Assembly: GCA_021818445.1 (NCBI GenBank)
Contig: JAKAEB010000006.1
Coordinates: 32,973 to 96,972 of the forward strand
Length of the DNA: 64,000 nt
Reading direction: 5' to 3'
From: Planctomycetota bacterium
Lineage (GTDB): Bacteria > Planctomycetota > Phycisphaerae > WQYP01
Made by a program: the position numbers and the translations under genes. The notes below the pieces were generated by a model, which did no database searches, had not been told where the DNA came from, and worked only from the letters and a program-made list of their open reading frames with translations. Of this stretch, positions 19,601 through 28,547 are shown one piece after another. Every line of letters begins with the position of its first letter. The stretch's first letter is position 1.

Positions 19601-20351
19601 GCCGAAACAGACTGAAGTGATTGCGCTGCCGGATTATTTTTCCAGCGTTGCAGGGGTGTCCATCAGCGCCAATGGCAAATATTGGATGGATGTATCCGGA
19701 CACGACATGGCATGGGGCACCACTTACAACGCGCCCGGAGGCCGGAACCGCGGGGCATCCGCGCGACCCACATATGCTTTGGGTGTTATCCCGGCTGGCC
19801 ATATACAGGTATCCCAATGGACGGGGCCGAAGGCCGTCGCGGTGGGCGGGCTTTACCGAGGACATGCCGCGGTGTTTTTCTTCACCTTGCCCATGAGCAC
19901 TTCAAGACGTTCAGACCGACTCGGTCACAAACTGATGCCCAGTGCCCCGCCGGCGATGCTGGATCAGAACGACTGGGTTACCGCCATGGCGACCGATCCC
20001 TCATCAGATACGGTCATTGTCGGGACAGAAAATGGCTACCTCTGGCGGGTTACTGCAGGAGAGAAGCCAACTTTACTTAAGGCGACACCCGGATCAAGCA
20101 TTCAATCTATCGCGTTTGATGGCAATCTGAACCGGTATGCGGAAATCTCCCAATCGGGCACTTTGCGTATTTGGAAGCCGGGGACCCGTCATGCCGTGCT
20201 GCTTCTTAACAACTTGCAAGTTCGTGGGCATGGTGTTGCATGGTGTGCCAAGGGGCGGTTGGTGATCGCCTCGAGTATGCCGGGGCTGTATATCCTCAAT
20301 GGAAGTTCAAAAACTTTTCGCAGCGCCATTAAGATTCAGACCGGACGCTGA
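16614..20351 (+). CDS. Membrane Ser/Thr protein kinase with WD40-like beta-propeller
   Basis: About 1245 residues. A short N-terminal region is followed by a Hanks-type kinase (about 100-390): glycine loop LASGTFGEVW, lysine in TCLKLLYP, catalytic VHRDLKPEN near residue 242, KVADFGIAG and GTPAYMSPEQAAGDI with the usual activation segment. A single membrane segment (about 425-440, FSMALLLTGGTLFYVH) is followed by a charged coiled coil, then some 750 residues of degenerate WD40-like repeats (for example VAWSPDGHTLYSGSRDG and IQSIAFDGNL). The kinase should face the cytoplasm and the propeller the periplasm or paryphoplasm. ATG at 16614 is used; TTG at 16608 is the alternative. It follows the ECF sigma gene and is probably in the same operon. 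Confidence 0.9.
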   Translation: MHKPSQPPNLLDYLDDLDGLPEQICVEKINNLPIDAAQKQVLLRCIAAKEKSRGFMAQCPTLVDGLRPAQDGLSDAPSDHKRTPHDRGPGEVARLGHAGGTFGKYRLHRFLASGTFGEVWSAKHHWLDTSEAKPTCLKLLYPENTQLDAALGEARLMAAVHHPNVVAVKEVDCAQLDGQIIWYIEMEFIGGKGAEEDFAAAPSLQAIGTKDGRPTFAPAKAARIMLGICDGVHAAHQRQLVHRDLKPENILLDPQSQQPKVADFGIAGSLRQADDGAKPTSRKTLALGTPAYMSPEQAAGDISIQADIYALGAILYFLLSGRPPYRARAGLTGTAAAMDVLGQVRSGVGPAPLPDNLRIPPTLRAICEKAMSHTPASRYASADQMAQDIHAWLGRRPTVAYPLTTIQAAALFAMRYPKETIFSFSMALLLTGGTLFYVHRINIQKKFAQHEAAIATLAARQAIEARRKAEHEATVAIRARRESRQRAYRAGIGAAENALFSGDFSTGRSALRQTPKVYRGWEYYYLRRALGCSARMTAMHGRILSLQWLKRKRVFAALTGQYFTEVGNRQPIATPTECSPQLIPVLIKDDPVNSSLALALVTVHGQFAAVLVSGRNLKQAGINRLPARAVGRERLAPFCWSPHGRRVAIVGPRGRTIRICTVPDLRPVQRVALPDYRATPAGDGPATWLPPDAAGIQWLSSNKLIAIGGNLAVMIHSHAGGHYAPAHAGWQIMFPDSALILGAAMRPSAAVDQPMIAFGLADGTLVVKSFLSDGTGPYFYTMANPIPLEAVAWSPDGHTLYSGSRDGIVIRYGFHPLKYMGGEGPAFIEKGYAFGVMGPVQQLFIGDNGAQIAAADRHGNAYVWRKSEFNIQGKATIQRLTLRNSARQSRDAEIWKCMVTRENGGEILLTTQMMGTVIAGGYGRSFAFGGRAGKYAGSIFTFDPATGNGGEIFGGLPHLGLFQLCAGGNGTVAALYHKQTVDAAGGARLVLIHLLQPKQTEVIALPDYFSSVAGVSISANGKYWMDVSGHDMAWGTTYNAPGGRNRGASARPTYALGVIPAGHIQVSQWTGPKAVAVGGLYRGHAAVFFFTLPMSTSRRSDRLGHKLMPSAPPAMLDQNDWVTAMATDPSSDTVIVGTENGYLWRVTAGEKPTLLKATPGSSIQSIAFDGNLNRYAEISQSGTLRIWKPGTRHAVLLLNNLQVRGHGVAWCAKGRLVIASSMPGLYILNGSSKTFRSAIKIQTGR

Positions 20352-20376
20352 TATCCGTGGAGTGGCGGCCCAGGAT

Positions 20377-20724
20377 TTAAAATTGCCCCCACTGATTACC
20401 ATTGAATGGCGTAATCGGCGTATCGTTATTGAAATTGTGAATCAGCAGATTTACCCACTGGGCATTGGTTTGTTGCTGATGACGGGGATTGAAAGCCCGG
20501 GCGTACTCATAGGTTGCGAAGCAAAGCAGGCAGATGATTCCCACGATGATCATCCAGCCCCATTTTTGGCGGCTCTCGCGAGATACCGAATGAATCGTCG
20601 GTGCCGATTGCGAAACTCCGTCATTTTTCACATTCAATCGGACGGGCGGCCCGTCGATCCAACGCAGGTTATTGTCGGGTGACGCTTCTGTCAGTTTGGT
20701 GATGGGTTCGAGTACGGCGGACAT
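20377..20724 (-). CDS. Hypothetical single-span membrane protein
   Basis: A 115-residue protein of unknown function with one membrane helix (WGWMIIVGIICLLCFATYEYA, about residues 57-77), a polar N-terminal half and an Asn/Gln-rich C-terminus. TTAAGGAGTTTTTT precedes the ATG at 20724. It converges with the kinase gene, with a 25-base gap. The leader resembles those of other small envelope proteins in this window, which suggests a common expression mode. No domain recognised. Confidence 0.55.
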   Translation of the reverse strand: MSAVLEPITKLTEASPDNNLRWIDGPPVRLNVKNDGVSQSAPTIHSVSRESRQKWGWMIIVGIICLLCFATYEYARAFNPRHQQQTNAQWVNLLIHNFNNDTPITPFNGNQWGQF

Positions 20725-20860
20725 AAAAAACTCCTTAAAATTAAATTTCACGGGCACAACGGCCGTCATTTAGTGAAGCGAAACTGTCCACCGCCAACCG
20801 ACATCCGAACCGGAAAAAACCCATTTATGCTGGCTTGATTGCACTCTGAATAAGCGATGC

Positions 20861-22150
20861 ATGCCGAAGTCGGGCGTTAAGAATCTGAATGGGGTAAGCC
20901 AGCGGGTTGCAGGATTTTCAAGTATCCCTAGAATCCGGTATGTGGATATAAACAATGAACAACCGAATGTCAGATGGCTTACTCGTGCAGTGCTGCTTAT
21001 TTCGCTCTCAGCCTGTTTTGCCGACTTGGGATATCAGGCTGTGCTGGCCATGTTCCCCCTTTTTCTGGTGCAAAATCTGCACGCACCGGTATGGCTTTTT
21101 TCGGTGGTCATGGCATTAAGCCTCGGTCCCGGTGCGTTATTTGGGCTTTGGGGAGGACGGCTTGGTGATCGCATCGGTCATAAAAAGGTCGCCATCACCG
21201 GCAACGCGTGCATTCCGCTGTTATCGTTGTCAGGGTTGGTAAGTGTGCCTTTGGTTACAGCCGCGCTTTTTTGCGGGGGCTGGTGGGGCCGAAATTTCCG
21301 TTCGCCGCCACGCCGATCAATGCTTACCGAGGTGACCACGCGCGAAAACAGGACCAAGGCGTTTGGATTTCTTCATGCATTAGATATTGGCGGTGGTTTT
21401 GTGGCGGCCAGCTATACGGTACTACTGTTATCCGCCGGACTGCCATTTCAAACTATCTTTCTTATCACGCTGGTTCCCCTGATCTGTTCAACCATCACCC
21501 TGTCGTTCGTAAAAGCTGGTGGGCGGCCGGTGGCCATGGCCGAAAGGCCAGCCGCTGCGACTCCTGCGGGAGAGCCAGTCCAAAAAAAACTTTACGCACG
21601 CATACTGCTGGCAACGGGTCTTTACGGATTTGCCTCATTCAGCTTTGGGTTTCCAATTCTGACCGTGTATCAGCGGTATCACAGCGATGCGACAGCGATT
21701 TTGGCATATGTGGTTTTTTTTGGCATTTCAGCGCTGACCGGGTTGTTGATAGGTAAAGTGGCGAAACGCGAGGTGGGTTTTCTGGCTTGGGGCGGTTACC
21801 TGGTCGGTGGCGTCGCGAGTATTTTGATGGCGGTTATTGCCGCAACCGACCAAAATGCTGCGTTCTACTTCCCGGTCGTTGCGCTGATGGGTTTTTCGCT
21901 GGGGGTCATTGAAACCCTTGAACCAACCATTATGTCGCTTATTCGCACGGCCAAAAACACCGGCGGGGGCATGGGGGCGCTTACCGCAACGCGCAGCATT
22001 GGGCTCTTTGCAGCCAACGCCATGATGGGCCTGCTGCATCACTTTGGACATGGATGGATTTGGGCTTACGGTTATGTGGGTTTACTGGGCGTGGCGGCCG
22101 CATTGGTATTAGGAACCATTGGTAAGCAAAGCAATCTTATTGTAAAATAA
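20861..22150 (+). CDS. Major facilitator superfamily transporter
   Basis: Up to 429 residues with about 12 predicted membrane helices. The MFS motif A in the loop between helices 2 and 3, GRLGDRIGHKKV, is clear near residue 105. The substrate is unknown; the fold is closest to drug/sugar efflux-type 12-helix carriers. The first 35 residues are polar with no good ribosome-binding site, so a GTG at 20942 is a plausible later start. It lies 100 bases before a secreted GH127 arabinofuranosidase, so uptake of released arabinosides is an attractive but unproven role. Confidence 0.8.
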   Translation: MPKSGVKNLNGVSQRVAGFSSIPRIRYVDINNEQPNVRWLTRAVLLISLSACFADLGYQAVLAMFPLFLVQNLHAPVWLFSVVMALSLGPGALFGLWGGRLGDRIGHKKVAITGNACIPLLSLSGLVSVPLVTAALFCGGWWGRNFRSPPRRSMLTEVTTRENRTKAFGFLHALDIGGGFVAASYTVLLLSAGLPFQTIFLITLVPLICSTITLSFVKAGGRPVAMAERPAAATPAGEPVQKKLYARILLATGLYGFASFSFGFPILTVYQRYHSDATAILAYVVFFGISALTGLLIGKVAKREVGFLAWGGYLVGGVASILMAVIAATDQNAAFYFPVVALMGFSLGVIETLEPTIMSLIRTAKNTGGGMGALTATRSIGLFAANAMMGLLHHFGHGWIWAYGYVGLLGVAAALVLGTIGKQSNLIVK

Positions 22151-22163
22151 AGTGCACTAAATC

Positions 22164-22181
22164 ATAAACGTTTCCGTTTAT
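22164..22181 (+). promoter_or_regulatory. Perfect palindrome, putative operator before GH127
   Basis: ATAAACG-TTTC-CGTTTAT: two perfect 7-base arms and a 4-base centre, about 75 bases before the chosen GH127 start. The form (A/T-rich arms with central CG steps) is typical of sites for LacI/XylR-type sugar regulators. A candidate regulator is encoded at 28923-30134. No second site of the same sequence was found in the window by eye. Confidence 0.5.
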
Positions 22182-22254
22182 TTATCGTAGAATGATGTAG
22201 AGGCGGTTGAATAATCGCCGTATTCTGCATCTGCAGGTGATTAGGAGTCTGACC

Positions 22255-24717
22255 ATGTCCCGCATTTCACGAAGAGGTTTACTTGCCAGCGCCGCCGTCG
22301 GAGCCGCCGCACTTGCCACAAGGCAGTCGGCCAACGCCAGCGTGCCACAGGGCAATCAAACTGGTTTTATCGATCCCGGCACACTATCCATGAAGGCGTA
22401 CAGTTTTGATCTGGCGGACGTAAAAATTCTGCCCGGGCCATTCCACGAGAATATGACGCGGGATTTGAATTATCTTCTCGCGTATGACTGCAATCGCCTC
22501 TTGGCGTCGTTTCAGAAAGTGTCGGGATTACCGACGCTGGCACCAACGCTCGGTGGTTGGGATGCCGGTGGCCAAGGCGGCACCATCTGCGGACATTATC
22601 TTTCGGCATGCTCGATGATGTACTCCCACACCCGCGACGGCCGCTTGCTGGAGAAAATCGATTATCTGCTGCCACGCCTGCGCGAATGTCAGGAAACCAA
22701 CGGTAAAAAATATCCGAACTTTAAGGGATATGTGGCGGGGTTGCCGGGAAGCATCAAAGCGTTTGGCGACGCACTCAATGGCAATATAAACGTTGGTAAT
22801 CCCGATGCTTTGTTTACGTTTACGCTCAATGGGATGTGGTCGCCGTGGTATTCTATTCACAAAATTCTGGCGGGGTTGCGCGATACGTGGCTGCACACCA
22901 AACGCCCATTGGCGAAGCAGATTCTCATTGATCTGGCGGATTGGTCGGCGCAATATCCCGCCAAACTTACCGAAGCACAGATGCAAACCATGCTGATCAG
23001 CGAGCAGGGCGGTATGAATGAGGTGCTCGCGGATGTTTATGCCATCACGGGCAATCGAAAATACCTTAAAACGGCAGAGCAATTCAATGAAAAATCGCAG
23101 CTTGATCCACTGATGCATCACCGTGATATCCTCACCGGTTGTCATTCCAATCAATACATCCCCCGCGTGATCGGCATCGCCCGCGAATACGAACTTTCAG
23201 GCAAGCAGAAATACCGGACGGGGGCTGAGTTCTTCTGGGAAAATGTCGCCCGTCATCGAACCTATGTATTTGGCGGCAACAGCGATCATGAATTTTTCTT
23301 CCCTCTTGGCAATGCGTGGAAGCACCTGAGCGTTGGCACGGCTGAAACCTGCTGCACCTATAACATACTCAAACTTACCGAGCACTACTTCAGTTGGAAC
23401 GCCACCATGGAAGCTGCGGACTTTTTTGAACGCGGCCTGGTCAACCATATTCTTGGATCGCAGGATCCGGCCACCGGCATGATGACATACTATATGTCCA
23501 TGCGGCCGGGACACTTCAAAACGTTTAATACTCCGTGGGATTCATGCTGGTGCTGTATGAGTACGGGCATGGAGAATCATAGTAAATATTCACGGGGTGT
23601 TTATTACCATAAGGATGACACCCTGTGGATTAACGTGTTTATGGCCACGGAGTTGGACTGGAAGGCCAAAGGAATGCGGGTTCGGCAAATAACCCGCTTC
23701 CCGGACGAGGGAGCCGTGCGGATTGAATTTACGTGTGATCAACCGACGAACGCCACCGTCAAATTGCGCCATCCATATTGGTCAACGCCTGCCATGGGCA
23801 TCAAGCTTAATGGTAAGAATCTGGACCCGGGCAAGCCGAACACCTACCTGAATCTGAACCGGACGTGGCAGACCGGCGACGTGCTGGATATTGAATTAAA
23901 AATGCCGCTGCGTATTGAACGCATGGCCCACCACCCCGAAACATTTGCCATCTTCTCAGGACCGCGTGTATTGGCTGCAACCCTTGGCAATGCGTTAATG
24001 CTGCCGCCGGTTCCGTACGCCAACGGCGATCAATATGAATGGCGAAAAGTGCCGGACCCCGAAACTATACCGCAGTTGGTTACGGGAGACCGCCCGGTTG
24101 AGCAATGGGTAAAACCGGATAATTTCGAGCCATTGGTATGGCATACCCACGGCGTAGGCAAGCCGCATGATGTCAGGCTGGTACCATTTTACAAAGTAGC
24201 CCATGAACGTTACGTGGTCTATTTCAATCATTTCACCCAATCGCAATGGCAAAAGGAAAAGCAGGCCGCCGCCGAGCAACGCAAAATTGATCGCCTTATT
24301 CGAAACAATACCGTTGATCGACTGGTGGTGGGCGATAATGCGTCCATGACCGCTCACGACCTCCGAGATAAAGTTAATGTGGACCAAGGGGCCTCACCGG
24401 AAGGCAACTGGATCGACGCCCACGATGGTGGCGGATTTACTTTCAATCTCAAAGTGCTGCCGCACAACCCGATAGCACTGGCGTGCACTTGGTGGGGTAG
24501 CGACAGCGGTGCACGGAAGTTTCATATCCTGGTCGATGGCCATATCGTTGCCACGCAGGTACTCAATGGGATAGACCCGGGACATTTGAAGACGATTCTC
24601 TATGACGTTCCGCAGCATTTAACGCGTGGCAAAACGCATATAGCGGTTCGACTGCAAGCCTATCCTGGCCAATTTGCCGGCGGATTGTTCGACTGCCGAA
24701 CGGTTAAACTCCATTGA
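22255..24717 (+). CDS. GH127 beta-L-arabinofuranosidase (DUF1680 type), exported
   Basis: An 820-residue enzyme that removes terminal beta-L-arabinofuranose from plant glycans. A twin-arginine signal opens it (MSRISRRGLLASAAVGAAAL; likely cleavage after NASA). The (alpha/alpha)6 catalytic region contains the zinc-bound cysteine site of the family: Glu364-x-Cys366 in GTAETCC and Cys433-Cys434 in CWCCMSTG, equivalent to the Cys3-Glu site of bifidobacterial HypBA1, where the first Cys of the CC pair is the nucleophile. A beta-sandwich C-terminal region follows. TAGGAGTCTGACC supports the ATG at 22255. A palindromic operator candidate lies upstream, and a GH53 galactanase is encoded close by on the opposite strand. 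Confidence 0.92.
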   Translation: MSRISRRGLLASAAVGAAALATRQSANASVPQGNQTGFIDPGTLSMKAYSFDLADVKILPGPFHENMTRDLNYLLAYDCNRLLASFQKVSGLPTLAPTLGGWDAGGQGGTICGHYLSACSMMYSHTRDGRLLEKIDYLLPRLRECQETNGKKYPNFKGYVAGLPGSIKAFGDALNGNINVGNPDALFTFTLNGMWSPWYSIHKILAGLRDTWLHTKRPLAKQILIDLADWSAQYPAKLTEAQMQTMLISEQGGMNEVLADVYAITGNRKYLKTAEQFNEKSQLDPLMHHRDILTGCHSNQYIPRVIGIAREYELSGKQKYRTGAEFFWENVARHRTYVFGGNSDHEFFFPLGNAWKHLSVGTAETCCTYNILKLTEHYFSWNATMEAADFFERGLVNHILGSQDPATGMMTYYMSMRPGHFKTFNTPWDSCWCCMSTGMENHSKYSRGVYYHKDDTLWINVFMATELDWKAKGMRVRQITRFPDEGAVRIEFTCDQPTNATVKLRHPYWSTPAMGIKLNGKNLDPGKPNTYLNLNRTWQTGDVLDIELKMPLRIERMAHHPETFAIFSGPRVLAATLGNALMLPPVPYANGDQYEWRKVPDPETIPQLVTGDRPVEQWVKPDNFEPLVWHTHGVGKPHDVRLVPFYKVAHERYVVYFNHFTQSQWQKEKQAAAEQRKIDRLIRNNTVDRLVVGDNASMTAHDLRDKVNVDQGASPEGNWIDAHDGGGFTFNLKVLPHNPIALACTWWGSDSGARKFHILVDGHIVATQVLNGIDPGHLKTILYDVPQHLTRGKTHIAVRLQAYPGQFAGGLFDCRTVKLH

Positions 24718-25264
24718 CGGGCTGGTTTGATAAAGGCCGATGCCAATGGCATGATGAAAGTTATTTTTATGGCGAGCCGGGCTGGCACCGCCAAGATATT
24801 TGTATTGATTGACAGCTCGCCGGGCAAGACCGTATCTGTGGAGAAAGACATGGCCGAGGCCGTTATATAGCCACCGGCTTGCCGGTTGTTGGTGCATTGG
24901 CGGATGGCGGACGCGCCGCGTTAGGCGCTGGCGGGTTTTGCGGGCAGCAGACATCGGGCAAACCCGGTGCTAAGTATTGGAGCCGGGAACACCCGCCATC
25001 ATTGCGGTGAGGAAAACGATTTTGCACCGCCGGGAGAGCCAAGGACGCGAAGACTTGCCTATTTGCTTATGTCATTTTTTTTTCTCTCTTCTACAAAAGT
25101 CAAGCACGATATAGGCGGGGGCTGCCCCGGGGCGTAACGCAGTGGGGCGTAACGCAGTCGCCAAATTTAATATTTAATCCCGTCCGAAGTGCGGCAAGGT
25201 GAGCAAGTTGGGGGGATGTGCGGTGCCAAGTCGAGTTTGATAATGCCCGCAGAGTGGAGGGCTT
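24718..25264. other. Intergenic region with a reverse copy of the dispersed repeat
   Basis: About 550 bases between the convergent GH127 and GH53 genes. It contains reverse-orientation pieces of the repeat at 6775-7291: the palindrome GATGCC-AAT-GGCATGAT (24739-24755) followed by GAAAGTT, and TTTTGCACCGCCGGGAGAGCC then AAGGACGCGAAG near 25020-25055. A short tandem duplication GGGGCGTAACGCAGT occurs at about 25129-25157. No gene seen. Confidence 0.6.
24739..24755 (-). repeat. Third copy of ATCATGCC palindrome (reverse orientation)
   Basis: On the minus strand it reads ATCATGCC-ATT-GGCATC, with the same flanking CTTTC as copies at 6835-6853 and 7144-7162. It marks a member of the same dispersed repeat family. 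Confidence 0.6.
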
Positions 25265-26410
25265 TCAGGGGAGCTTGGGCTGAGCCGCCGCGCCCAAAAT
25301 GTGCATGGCGGGCAAGGCATCGCCGGCGGAATTGAATAGTGAGCGGTACGCCCATGGGTTATGGCGAAAGGCCAGGCAGGTAGGGTTATACTCACCGCCC
25401 CAGTACCAGACGCCCATACCAAGATGATGGGGTATGGCTTTGACAATATTGATGACGGATTGCAGATATTGGCATTGTCCCTGGGGGGTAAAGGGAAAGG
25501 GCATATTTTTTTTGTGTGCCCAGCCGACATTGTGGCGACCACCAATCCACGGATAGGCGGTTTCGGCAACGATGATCGGCTTGTGCACCGCTCGGGCCAC
25601 GGCATCAAGCGTGGTGCGAAGATTTTTCAGCGGTCCCTGCCAGTAGGGATAATAATCAAAACCCACAACGTTAAAATGGACGCCATGTCTGATGAGTTCC
25701 CGGTAAAAAGTTGGTGCGTACGAAAACCCTCCCACCTGAATCATGATGAGCGGCTTTTTGGCTCCGGCGGCAGAATCTATGCCGTCAATGGCCGCATTAA
25801 GCAAGGACGCCACGCGCTTCCATCGGGCGCGATGACCGACCCATAACCGACCCTTCGGCCATAATATTCCATTATTAATTTCATTACCGACGAGAACCAT
25901 TCCGGGCATTGCATGAGCGTGCTTGAAGGACGTTATCACCCGAAAACAGTAGGCACGCAGGCGAGTTTTTAATTGGGTAATCGTGAGATGCCGCCAGAGA
26001 GCCGGCGTAATTTGATGGCCCGGGTCGGCCCATGTATCGGAAAAGTGCAGGTCGAGTACAAAGTTAAACCCGGCGTTGACAATTTTCTTAGCGAGTGGCA
26101 GCGTGTAAGCCAGGTTGTTAAGGGTATTGAGCTTGCCGAATTTTTTAACTTCCGCCGCCGTGGGTCGATGAAAAAGCCGCAACCTGAGAGTGTTGCAGCC
26201 CGCTTGCCTGAACGCCGCCAGTGCGCCGATCGTTTGATGATGGTATTGATAAATGCCGCCATGTGAATCGATCCATCCGAAATAGGATATGTCGGAACCC
26301 GTCAGAAAATTCACCGTCCGGGCCTGACCTGAAGACGGCAGAGCCGTAAAACAAAGTGGGGCAAGAAAAAGCGAAAAGGCGTTTGCGCGCAAAGTTCGTA
26401 AAGCTATCAT
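25265..26410 (-). CDS. GH53 endo-beta-1,4-galactanase (arabinogalactan hydrolase), exported
   Basis: A 381-residue enzyme that cuts beta-1,4-galactan in type I arabinogalactan. The N-terminus has a signal peptide (about residues 1-30, ending near SSGQA). Family hallmarks: FLTGSDISYFGW at the mature start, the strand LDLHFSDTWADPGHQ, the acid/base Glu in VLVGNEINNGILWPKG, and the nucleophile Glu in IIVAETAYPW. TIM-barrel length is normal for GH53. Start chosen at 26410, preceded by GAAGGAACAGG; the frame is open upstream to 26434. It lies in a group with GH127, a PEP-CTERM protein and a sugar regulator. Confidence 0.92.
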   Translation of the reverse strand: MIALRTLRANAFSLFLAPLCFTALPSSGQARTVNFLTGSDISYFGWIDSHGGIYQYHHQTIGALAAFRQAGCNTLRLRLFHRPTAAEVKKFGKLNTLNNLAYTLPLAKKIVNAGFNFVLDLHFSDTWADPGHQITPALWRHLTITQLKTRLRAYCFRVITSFKHAHAMPGMVLVGNEINNGILWPKGRLWVGHRARWKRVASLLNAAIDGIDSAAGAKKPLIMIQVGGFSYAPTFYRELIRHGVHFNVVGFDYYPYWQGPLKNLRTTLDAVARAVHKPIIVAETAYPWIGGRHNVGWAHKKNMPFPFTPQGQCQYLQSVINIVKAIPHHLGMGVWYWGGEYNPTCLAFRHNPWAYRSLFNSAGDALPAMHILGAAAQPKLP

Positions 26411-26576
26411 CCTGTTCCTTCGCATGGCTGCCAATTATATTGGATTACCGCGATGGCTGTGGGTCGCCATCCGGCATGTGCGGCCGGCCGCTCTTCGATC
26501 ATCCGACGAACGACGGATGAATTCGGCGAGCGGCCGGCGCAGCCCGGAGTAAGCGTTCAGGTTATGGCCGTACCTA

Positions 26577-27584
26577 TTATCGACGCAGACACTTTCGTCG
26601 CATGACCAACCCTGCGCCGAGTGCCAATGCCAGCAGCGAAGCAGTCGCAGGTTCCGGTGTGGCCGTGGTGGCGGTGATCGCCATGCTGTTAAAAATGGCA
26701 TCATCGGCGGACATGCTGTCCATAAGTCCCGCGCCATTGATCGCCCCGCTGATGGACCCCGTGTATGCGATCGGTGACGAAAGCGATGTGTTGCCCGTCG
26801 CCGGTGAAATCGTAAAGGAGTAGGTGTTACCGGCACCAAGGCTGAATGCCAAATTCACCCCGCCGATAAGACCGTTGATACTCAGGGCATTCGCAGACAC
26901 ACCTTGGATATAATTTTGAGTTCCGCTTGCATCGGTAATACTGGTCTCCAGCGCTGTGTTGCCGGTCGTGTTGGCCCCCGTATTGGCCGGTAATTCTGAA
27001 AAATTCACGATCCAAACCGGCGTATTGGCAGTGGAACCAAAGGTAAGCAGGCTGATACCAATTGAGGCAGGCGTAGAGCCTTGGCCGGTCGTCCCAATAC
27101 CCAGGGCATTGTTGTTGGTGCGCACAGATGCCGCCACACTGAAGGTTTGGCCGCTGCGAAGCGTTCCAAGCCCGCTTCCGGCCGCATTTTCAAAGGCGCG
27201 GTAGGCGGCGGCGGAGGGTATGTTGCCGGTTGATTGCCCGCCCGAGTACAGCCCCCAGATGTACCCGCCGCCTGAAGCGATGTTTTCAGTTGTGGGCCAG
27301 GTGTAACTTGGAATGGCGAGGTATTCGCCGGCATAACTGCTACCCGGGTTTTGATTGTTGAATGACCAAGCCCCGAAACCCTGTCCGCCGTTAGCGGTGG
27401 ACGTCCCGTTGGGCCACAGATTGGTTGCACTTGCTGTCGCGCTGTAGTTGGCGGCGTTGTCGGACGCCAGCATCGCCGCACGCGACAGATGTGCGGTCAG
27501 CAGCAGCGCACCGGCCGCAGCGAAACCAAGTAAAGCGACCTCCAGCCGATGCTTCGACAACCCTGTTGAATTTGAACGATTCAT
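26577..27584 (-). CDS. PEP-CTERM sorting-domain protein, function unknown
   Basis: A 335-residue exported protein. Hydrophobic signal at about 18-37 (LLGFAAAGALLLTAHLSRA), a Gly/Asn/Ser/Thr-rich beta-type body with almost no charged residues, and a C-terminal ATPEPATASLLALALGAGLV followed by MRRKCLRR, the exosortase recognition tail. GGGAGGT about 6 bases before the ATG at 27584 fixes the start. It lies between GH53 and a pseudopilin-like gene on the same strand. It may bind or coat polysaccharide at the cell surface; this is a guess. Confidence 0.85.
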   Translation of the reverse strand: MNRSNSTGLSKHRLEVALLGFAAAGALLLTAHLSRAAMLASDNAANYSATASATNLWPNGTSTANGGQGFGAWSFNNQNPGSSYAGEYLAIPSYTWPTTENIASGGGYIWGLYSGGQSTGNIPSAAAYRAFENAAGSGLGTLRSGQTFSVAASVRTNNNALGIGTTGQGSTPASIGISLLTFGSTANTPVWIVNFSELPANTGANTTGNTALETSITDASGTQNYIQGVSANALSINGLIGGVNLAFSLGAGNTYSFTISPATGNTSLSSPIAYTGSISGAINGAGLMDSMSADDAIFNSMAITATTATPEPATASLLALALGAGLVMRRKCLRR

Positions 27585-27728
27585 GAGATGACCTCCCAAG
27601 AGAAAAGACAGGAACACAACCACGGCCTCCGATTCATCGGAGCACACCGTTTGAGACTGCGTAGCTTCTTGCCTCTCGATTTCCCTATGAGCCTTGCCAC
27701 CAGACTCGGCAAGCCGTTTCCGTAAGGA

Positions 27729-28547
27729 TTAGTAATCCGACTTCCACGGAACGTCCCATCCGCGCCCAAGGAAAACAGTAGATCCGTAGTAAGGCCACTG
27801 CGTGGCTGACCGGTTTCTCATCACATCGAGCGTTTGCTCAAGTGTACCTAGCTTTACTTGCTGCACATGGCCGTCGGCGTAACCAGCATTAATGAACGGA
27901 GAACTATGCGGATCGTGCGGAAACGCATTGCCACTTTCAAACGGCCATACATCGCAGTACCACAGCACAGCCTGCGACCCCATGATTACTTCACTGGTGG
28001 AAGTACCGGCGGCATTCCAATCGTTATAGGCGTAATCGATCGTGGAATACTGGGTGACGGTTGTAGTGTCTGAGTATTCGTAAGTGTTGGTGCCGCCCAT
28101 TGCGGCCTTGACCGAGGGATCAATAAAATTTGGCTCGACCGTGAGGAAGGGTTGATTCCAATAACCGGGATTCAGGGGAGATTCCACCTGCGCCTGACTT
28201 AAATAGGGATACATGGTGGTGATAATCATGTTGGGCCAGATACCATTGGGGCTTTTGCTGATAGCTGCGAAAGATGGATTTGGGCCCTGCAAATCATACT
28301 GGTTGTTGAACATCGCAGGAAAAAAACCGCGATTTTCCTGGGCGTAGACCATGCACGCCTGCGAAAGCGATCGAATGTGCGTGGAACAAACTACGGCGTT
28401 GGCGGCAGACTTGGCTTTGGCCAGTGCCGGCAGCAGGATTGAGATAAGCAACGCAATGATCGAAATAACGACCAGCAGTTCCACCAATGTGAACCCCGGG
28501 CGGCGTTTGATGCCGTGTCGATCGAAGAATCTTTTCTTTGCGGTCAT
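27729..28547 (-). CDS. Prepilin-type protein with N-methylation site and H-X9-DG-like end
   Basis: A 272-residue type II pseudopilin-like protein. The prepilin peptidase site and helix are clear: RRPGFTLVELLVVISIIALL at about residues 15-34, with cleavage after Gly and the conserved Glu at +5. The C-terminal part has the His ... GYADGHVQQV pattern found in the large planctomycete/verrucomicrobial family of such proteins (H-X9-DG group). It is probably exported and may take part in surface structures or glycan capture. CAGGAGGTTATCGT before the ATG at 28547 supports the start. It precedes the PEP-CTERM gene on the same strand. Confidence 0.85.
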   Translation of the reverse strand: MTAKKRFFDRHGIKRRPGFTLVELLVVISIIALLISILLPALAKAKSAANAVVCSTHIRSLSQACMVYAQENRGFFPAMFNNQYDLQGPNPSFAAISKSPNGIWPNMIITTMYPYLSQAQVESPLNPGYWNQPFLTVEPNFIDPSVKAAMGGTNTYEYSDTTTVTQYSTIDYAYNDWNAAGTSTSEVIMGSQAVLWYCDVWPFESGNAFPHDPHSSPFINAGYADGHVQQVKLGTLEQTLDVMRNRSATQWPYYGSTVFLGRGWDVPWKSDY

